The notes below the pieces were generated by a model that was not told the origin of the DNA, did no database searches, and was given only the letters and a program-made list of their open reading frames with translations. Below, one piece after another: positions 59,026 to 64,000 of a stretch of DNA of 64,000 nt. How positions within the stretch are numbered: position 1 is the stretch's first letter; each line of letters begins with the position of its first letter. The position numbers and the translations under genes were made by a program. The stretch is from positions 8,273,612 through 8,337,611 of the forward strand of contig OX457040.1 of NCBI GenBank assembly GCA_949752735.1, written 5' to 3'. The DNA comes from Lumbricus terrestris (lineage: Eukaryota; Annelida; Clitellata; Crassiclitellata; Lumbricidae).

Positions 59026-62000
59026 TCACATAGGAATGCGATCTTTGTCCTGGCTTGGTTCGTCTTTGTGCTGCACTCCCTTCTTGCGATCGTGAAGCAT
59101 CATTGCGGCCGTGTGTAACTTCTCGACGAAATCTGGAACGCCTGTAGGAAAAATATAGTTCACAAATTACACAAATTTTGCACAGAGTAAAGTATTATTT
59201 GAAGGTTCCAATAACAAAATAACTTTATTAATGAAGACAAGATTTTAATCTGACATTTATACAGAAGCACTTCAAGAAAAATACTACACAGAGGCGCTCC
59301 CAACCAGCACGTATGATACTCTGGAGTGCAAGCATTCCAGTTTTATACATCACTTCAGACTTCTGCAACAAGATAAAATTCACCTATCCTTCATTTAGCT
59401 CCTGCATCTGATGCTTTCTGGATATACTTGTGGTCTCTGCAGAGAAACTGTCCCCATACCATGTACAACCAAAGGAGAAAGCTGGTACTTGCTCAAAGTA
59501 TCTCAAAACAGTAACCATCTTAGAGGAGAAAGCTGGTACTTGCTCAAAGTATCTCAAAACAGTAACCATCTCAGAGGAGAAAGCTGGTACTTGCTCAAAG
59601 CCTTGTACATTAACTATCTCAGGGAAGGAGGCTAGTACCTGCTTGAGGTTCCTAACAGAAAACACTTCAGAGGAGTTCTGAGGTTAGGAATTGGTCAAGG
59701 TCTTTGTGCAGTAACCATAACAGACTTGAATCCGCACTCACTGCCTTACAAGGTAAACAAGTCTTAATCAGTCTGATACTGTGTATACAACCAATCTCCG
59801 ACATTCCAGGTCCAGAGGGCCATCCTCTCTCCTGGCTGTTCGTTACACAACCTCCATCAACTAAAACCATATGATAAGCCAGCAATCACTCACTGGCCAT
59901 GCTATGTAAAACGAAATGATTGAAGGCGCTTAAAGAAAGAAAGGTTAAGCCAGTGATATAACATTTGCTTACCTGTGTTAGCCATCCAGTTAAGCCAGCG
60001 ATACAATGCTTACCTGTGTTAGCCATCCAGTTGTAAGCCACCGATGGGAAATTCGCTTTCGGATCATCGTAATAAGTCAGCACGTAATCAAAGCCATTCT
60101 ACAAATATTCAAGAATAATTTGCACACAGATCAATTAAACATCCATGCACTGCTGAGCCAGTAGGTGTAGTTTCAGCAGCCCACAAAACTTAAGATGCAG
60201 AATTTTGGCATCAGAGCAGTGCATTTTCTGTGGCAATAATATCCAATAAGCAGTAGAAGCTGACCCCATCTACACTTACCAAACACGATATATGATTGCA
60301 ACACAATGCATACTTACACACAAGTTACACATGTTGACATGTTAAACATGACACACACTTAAACATGCTAAAGTGTTCAACATGATACATACCTACACAC
60401 ATTTATACAGCATCAAATACGATACATATTTAAACCCGTTAGTGCTAAACACGCCATCACCTTTCTCAGGCTCTTCTGTCCATCACACATCCTTAAGACC
60501 CTTAAATCTTTTTTTTGCCGTGGCTGGGCTGGGAGCACCTCTGAGTAGTTTCTTGAAGGGGCGCTATACAAATGCTAGTAATGAATGAATGAATGAATGA
60601 ATGAAGCTTTCATTCGAGATCGAAGTCACACATCTTCAAGAACTCTTACTCTGTCTCATCTGATCCTCCACCTTCCAATTCCCAACCCAGACGACACCTG
60701 CCTTAGTAGCTGTTCCGCCCACTCTGATTCTATGGTAACTCGACCCGCAACGCCTTTGGACTACGCTTATGGGCAATCCTTTTGACACAACAGCACCGGT
60801 GAATAAGCTGGCGCACTGCGCGTGGCTCATGAGCAGCGCTTCAGAAGTTTGGAGGTTATGATTAGACATTATACATACTTACATGTGTTAAAGGGTTAAC
60901 GCGTGAAACATACTAAAACATGTTAAACATGATACTGCACATACTCAAACATGGTTAGCGCTAATACATACATACTCAAACATGTTAACATGTTAAACAT
61001 AATACTGCACATACTTAAACATGGTTAGTGCTAAAGTATACATACTTAAACATGACAATGCATTAACCAAGACAAATACCCAGCCAAACAAAACATACAG
61101 TTAAATCCCACAAAGCAGTTGACACCCTAAACATTAACACCTGTACTTGCGTTGCAACGGGAGTACAGCGCAGGTCAAAAAACTGTACGAACCTCATCGA
61201 ACGATGTGTGAGGTTTGATGACCATCTTTGACATGTACGTGTTGACACGAACGTATTTGCTGTTGACTGGTAGCATTGGATGCTCGATGCTTCGGTTGAC
61301 GATGACCATCAACTTCTTCTCATGGTCAACCTTTAAAACAACAAACACTGTCTCACCTATTTCACTAACTCGTCCGAGAATTTATATAGCGACTCTTCAG
61401 GATATCTTCTATTCAGAGGCGCCCTCTGAGCAGGCTGATAATAATAATACATATGCTAAGTGAAATTTTAATAAATAAATACATCAGCAAGTAAAATAAT
61501 GCACAATAAACAAAAAGAATCACCATTAGTGGGCACAAACACACACACACAGTCTCTCACACACACTTGTCTAAGTTGCACAAATTGCAAAATCTCTGTA
61601 CAAAATTCTATTAAATCATTCTTTAAAATCAATTAATTATATTGAGTGCTGACCAGTAGATTACAAAAATTAACCGATTAACGTCCAAAATTGAAACGGA
61701 TCAATGGATCAAATTGGATTAATTTGACATCTGTTATGTAAAGCGTGAAACACTTTTAAAATTTAGTCAACAAGTCAGTCACTATTATCTTTCTTAAAAA
61801 AATTTCAATCATTCCATATGTTGGAGGTAATGAGCCAGGGTAAGTAAACTTTTTACTAACCCCTTAACGACCAGCAGCAAATGTATTTCCATGTAAAGGT
61901 ATAATAGAGACAGTTTATTTTATTGCAGCATTTACCTTAAACAATGAGCGGCTGTCGCAAGCTGGAGCGTCAACAAGGCCATAAATCAAGAAAATCATTT

Positions 62001-62967
62001 ATCTTAAATGAAAAATGATAAATTAATTTTCCCATCAAACATTTCCTTTATCATTGTCTGCCATATTGTCTACTCGAACAGACATTTAAAGAATCAAAAT
62101 GTTGAGCTCACCCTGTACTTTCGAATGTAGATATATTCACGACTGTACATCGGATACTGAAACAGCAACAAATGCATTCAATTGCAAAACAATCAAAAAG
62201 AAACTGATCACAGAACAATCAAAACGGTGATTAATCAATCATGAAATCAATGATCAAGTCCTGAAAAGTAATCAAATGTTAATCAATCAAGAACACAAAG
62301 AAATTACCAGAGAATTGTCACTCACATAGTCAATCATTTTAAAATGAAACCATAATCAGTAAAGTATAAGGTCGGCTCATTAGACAGGGGTAGAGAGAGA
62401 CAGAGAGAAACAGAGAGACAACCTATGTTGGACAAGAAATCTTAAAGAGTTTTAAGTCTTACGTTGAGAGCGAAACGACACAATCGACTCAGCAGAACAA
62501 ACAGATGCAGAGAGAGAGATGTCTAGAGACAGGCAGGGAGAGACAACAGATACACAGAGAGATAGAGACAAAGAAAAAGAGAGAAAAACAGAGACACAGA
62601 GAGATACATAGAAAGAGACAGAGAGACAAACAGAGAGAGAGACAGATCAACACAAAGAGATAGACAAAGATACAGATGGAGAGATACAGGCATAGACAGA
62701 CACAGAGACAGACGCACTGAAACTCATTCACGATATGATGCGGATTGTTACAGATACCAGCTACACTGAACTATTGTTACAGTTCCCAAGTAGGCTAATT
62801 GAGATTCCAAAGTAGTTGTCTTAGAAGGAGAAAATGCAATGTCTGCTCTCCCATACAGGAAAGTGCGTGATCCAGTGGACGACTTCCGATCCCGTTTCCT
62901 CTTCGCGATCGACAACATCCAGACTGATGACCAACTTGTCCCAATGCCTTCGAAATTCCAGATCCAC
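59026..62967 (-). CDS. STARD7: STARD7-like START-domain lipid transfer protein, last five exons
   Basis: Exons (minus): 62967-62857, 62156-62112, 61330-61193, 60098-60014, 59141-59026. All have GT-AG borders and phases agree; they encode 164 residues up to TGA. Signature pieces are VDLEFRRHWDKLVI, VVHWITHFP, YPMYSREYIYIRKYR, VNRSIEHP, MVIKPHTSFDE, NGFDYVLTYYDDP and GVPDFVEKLHTA. These align in order with the second half of the START domain of STARD7. STARD7 carries phosphatidylcholine to mitochondria; that is family knowledge. The 5' exons, including any mitochondrial presequence, are beyond the right edge. After the START domain a short Lys/Asp-rich tail ends the protein earlier than in mammals. 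Other START proteins such as PCTP fit less well. Confidence 0.92.
59470..59670. repeat. 51 bp tandem repeat in STARD7 intron
   Basis: Three to four units of GAGGAGAAAGCTGGTACTTG followed by CTCAAAGTATCTCAAAACAG. Open frames on both strands here reflect the repeat. Confidence 0.92.
59950..60040. repeat. 41 bp duplication of exon end plus splice donor
   Basis: On the minus strand, CTGGATGGCTAACACAG|GTAAGCA occurs at the real STARD7 exon end (60014) and again 41 bp into the intron (59973). A third partial copy (ATCACTGGCTTAAC) follows. Confidence 0.93.
60525..60870. repeat. SINE tail with (AATG)n and dispersed-repeat piece
   Basis: GGGAGCACCTCTGAGTAG, GGGGCGCTATACAAATG and AATGAATGAATG match the SINE tails. 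60738-60810 then resembles 51103-51170. Located in a STARD7 intron. Confidence 0.6.
62385..62715. repeat. Purine-rich (AGAGACAG)n
   Basis: AGAGAGACA/CAGAGACA repeats of about 330 bp in a STARD7 intron. The minus-strand Leu/Ser/Cys frames are artefacts. Confidence 0.9.
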
Positions 62968-62989
62968 CTAAACCAAACAACATCGTTAT

Positions 62990-63053
62990 TATCATTATTA
63001 TTATTATTAATAATTATCAATTATTACTATCATTACTTATTATCAATTATTAC

Positions 63054-63098
<45 letters not shown>

Positions 63099-63110
63099 CA
63101 TTATTACTAT
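62990..63110. repeat. (ATT)n microsatellite
   Basis: ATT repeats beginning 25 bp upstream (minus sense) of a STARD7 acceptor, with AATTATCAATTATTACT interruptions. Confidence 0.92.
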
Positions 63111-63137
63111 GAGCTGGACACTGACAAACTCGCAATG

Positions 63138-63195
63138 TATGGTAGAGATTGATTGATTGAGTTTAACGGCACTCAATCAATCAATCTCTACCATA
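63138..63195. repeat. Perfect 25 bp hairpin
   Basis: TATGGTAGAGATTGATTGAT... (63138-63162) is the exact reverse complement of 63171-63195, with the 8-base loop TTAACGGC. Confidence 0.93.
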
Positions 63196-63639
63196 GTTCA
63201 ACAAAATACAGCAACGAGGCAAATCATCCCAATTAGAACAACGAACGAAGCAAAATTCCAAATTTATGTTCACTGTATAAAAATAACATCTGATCTAAAA
63301 AAGTAAAACATCAGTCATAGGCCAAAATGATTCAGCCTAGAACAAAAGATCGCTTTGAAAACAGATCCAATCTACATTTTCAGACAACTATCTGATCTCA
63401 AACAAAGGATACATTCTAGTACAATGGATTCATTAACAACGAAAAAATCCACTATAGAACATTTCATTCGTTCTAAGAACAAAACATTCATTCTCGATCG
63501 ATCAAATGGTCGATTTAAGATGAACAAACCTGAACAGCAAAGAAAGCACGAGCTGGAAGATCACGGAAAGTGCCATAAACTAGAGCAAAACAAAAACGTT
63601 TCATTTGCAGATAACATAAAAAATCGATAACTAAAACAA

Positions 63640-63800
63640 TCCAAATCTATCCATCAACTACCACCCAAAATCTATCCATCCATTACCACCCATCTATCCA
63701 CTACATACTATCCCTCCCACCTGTCCATCCACTACCACCCCATTCATCCACTACCACCCATCCATCCACCTGTTACCACTGATTCATCCATACATCTTCT
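63640..63800. repeat. CCATC/CCACTACCACC-rich tract
   Basis: ATCCATCCACTACCACCC-like words repeat irregularly. The remainder to 64000 shows no exon that I can place with confidence. Confidence 0.75.
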
Positions 63801-64000
63801 ATCCAAACATCAATTCATTACCGATCTTTCAAACGTGCAATACAATACTGAACATGCTGATAATGACAATCCTTGTTTATTTAAATTAAAACTGGCACAA
63901 TACAATATGATTACAGTCAGTGATGAACAGATGCTCACAAGTTATTACCGGATTTGAATTCAACTGTCGGCAGCCATGCCCTACTACTCGGTTTACCAAA

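Noticed and set aside
63920..64000. Possible upstream STARD7 exon at the right edge
   Set aside because: The minus-strand translation (FGKPSSRAWLPTVEFKS) does not resemble the expected START-domain segment.

Overview
This is animal nuclear DNA. Genes are split by GT-AG introns, repeats are dense, and the two best-preserved housekeeping genes match vertebrate families almost residue for residue. Three things point to a marine invertebrate, most likely a deuterostome such as an echinoderm: the recurring word AGGCCTA, the abundant hAT-type MITEs, and a DUF4806-type gene. That placement is inference; hemichordates, lancelets and others are not excluded. No bacterial, phage, CRISPR or defence system is present.

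Five genes can be supported. (1) 10747-13119 (+) is a two-exon class A GPCR whose single intron is filled by an approximately 870 bp GGTGGC/GGTGAC array. (2) 22953-26047 (+) is a two-exon, 443-residue acidic protein I do not recognise, with a 7-residue repeat block and a C-terminal membrane anchor. (3) 35987-43977 (-) is a complete eight-exon PIP4P/TMEM55 phosphatidylinositol-4,5-bisphosphate 4-phosphatase of 256 residues; all exon phases agree. (4) 47518-50731 (+) is the 3' part of a DUF4806-domain gene with one or two reading-frame breaks. (5) 59026-62967 (-) is the last five coding exons of a STARD7-like lipid-transfer protein, with the 5' part outside the window. Genes 3 and 5 both act on phospholipids, but nothing indicates that they are co-regulated.

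The rest is mostly mobile-element debris. Seventeen hAT-type insertions have recognisable inverted ends, and ten of them have perfect 8 bp target duplications. One (307-3163) carries a decayed transposase, and its ends match a brood of about 200 bp MITEs in the same window. Four further elements are TA-flanked fold-back elements. There are several 5'-truncated LINE fragments (500-870, 14770-15772, 29041-29205, 40470-41420, 46339-46938, 54336-55575), tRNA-derived SINE pieces, and very long simple repeats, including a (CA) tract of about 246 bp and a (TTGA) tract of about 250 bp.

The observation I rate highest is that three 5' splice sites in genes 3 and 5 are continuous with tandem repeats whose units contain a copy of the splice donor. 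Eight decoy GTAAGT donors lie beside one exon, a degenerate array starts from another, and a third donor is duplicated 41 bp away.
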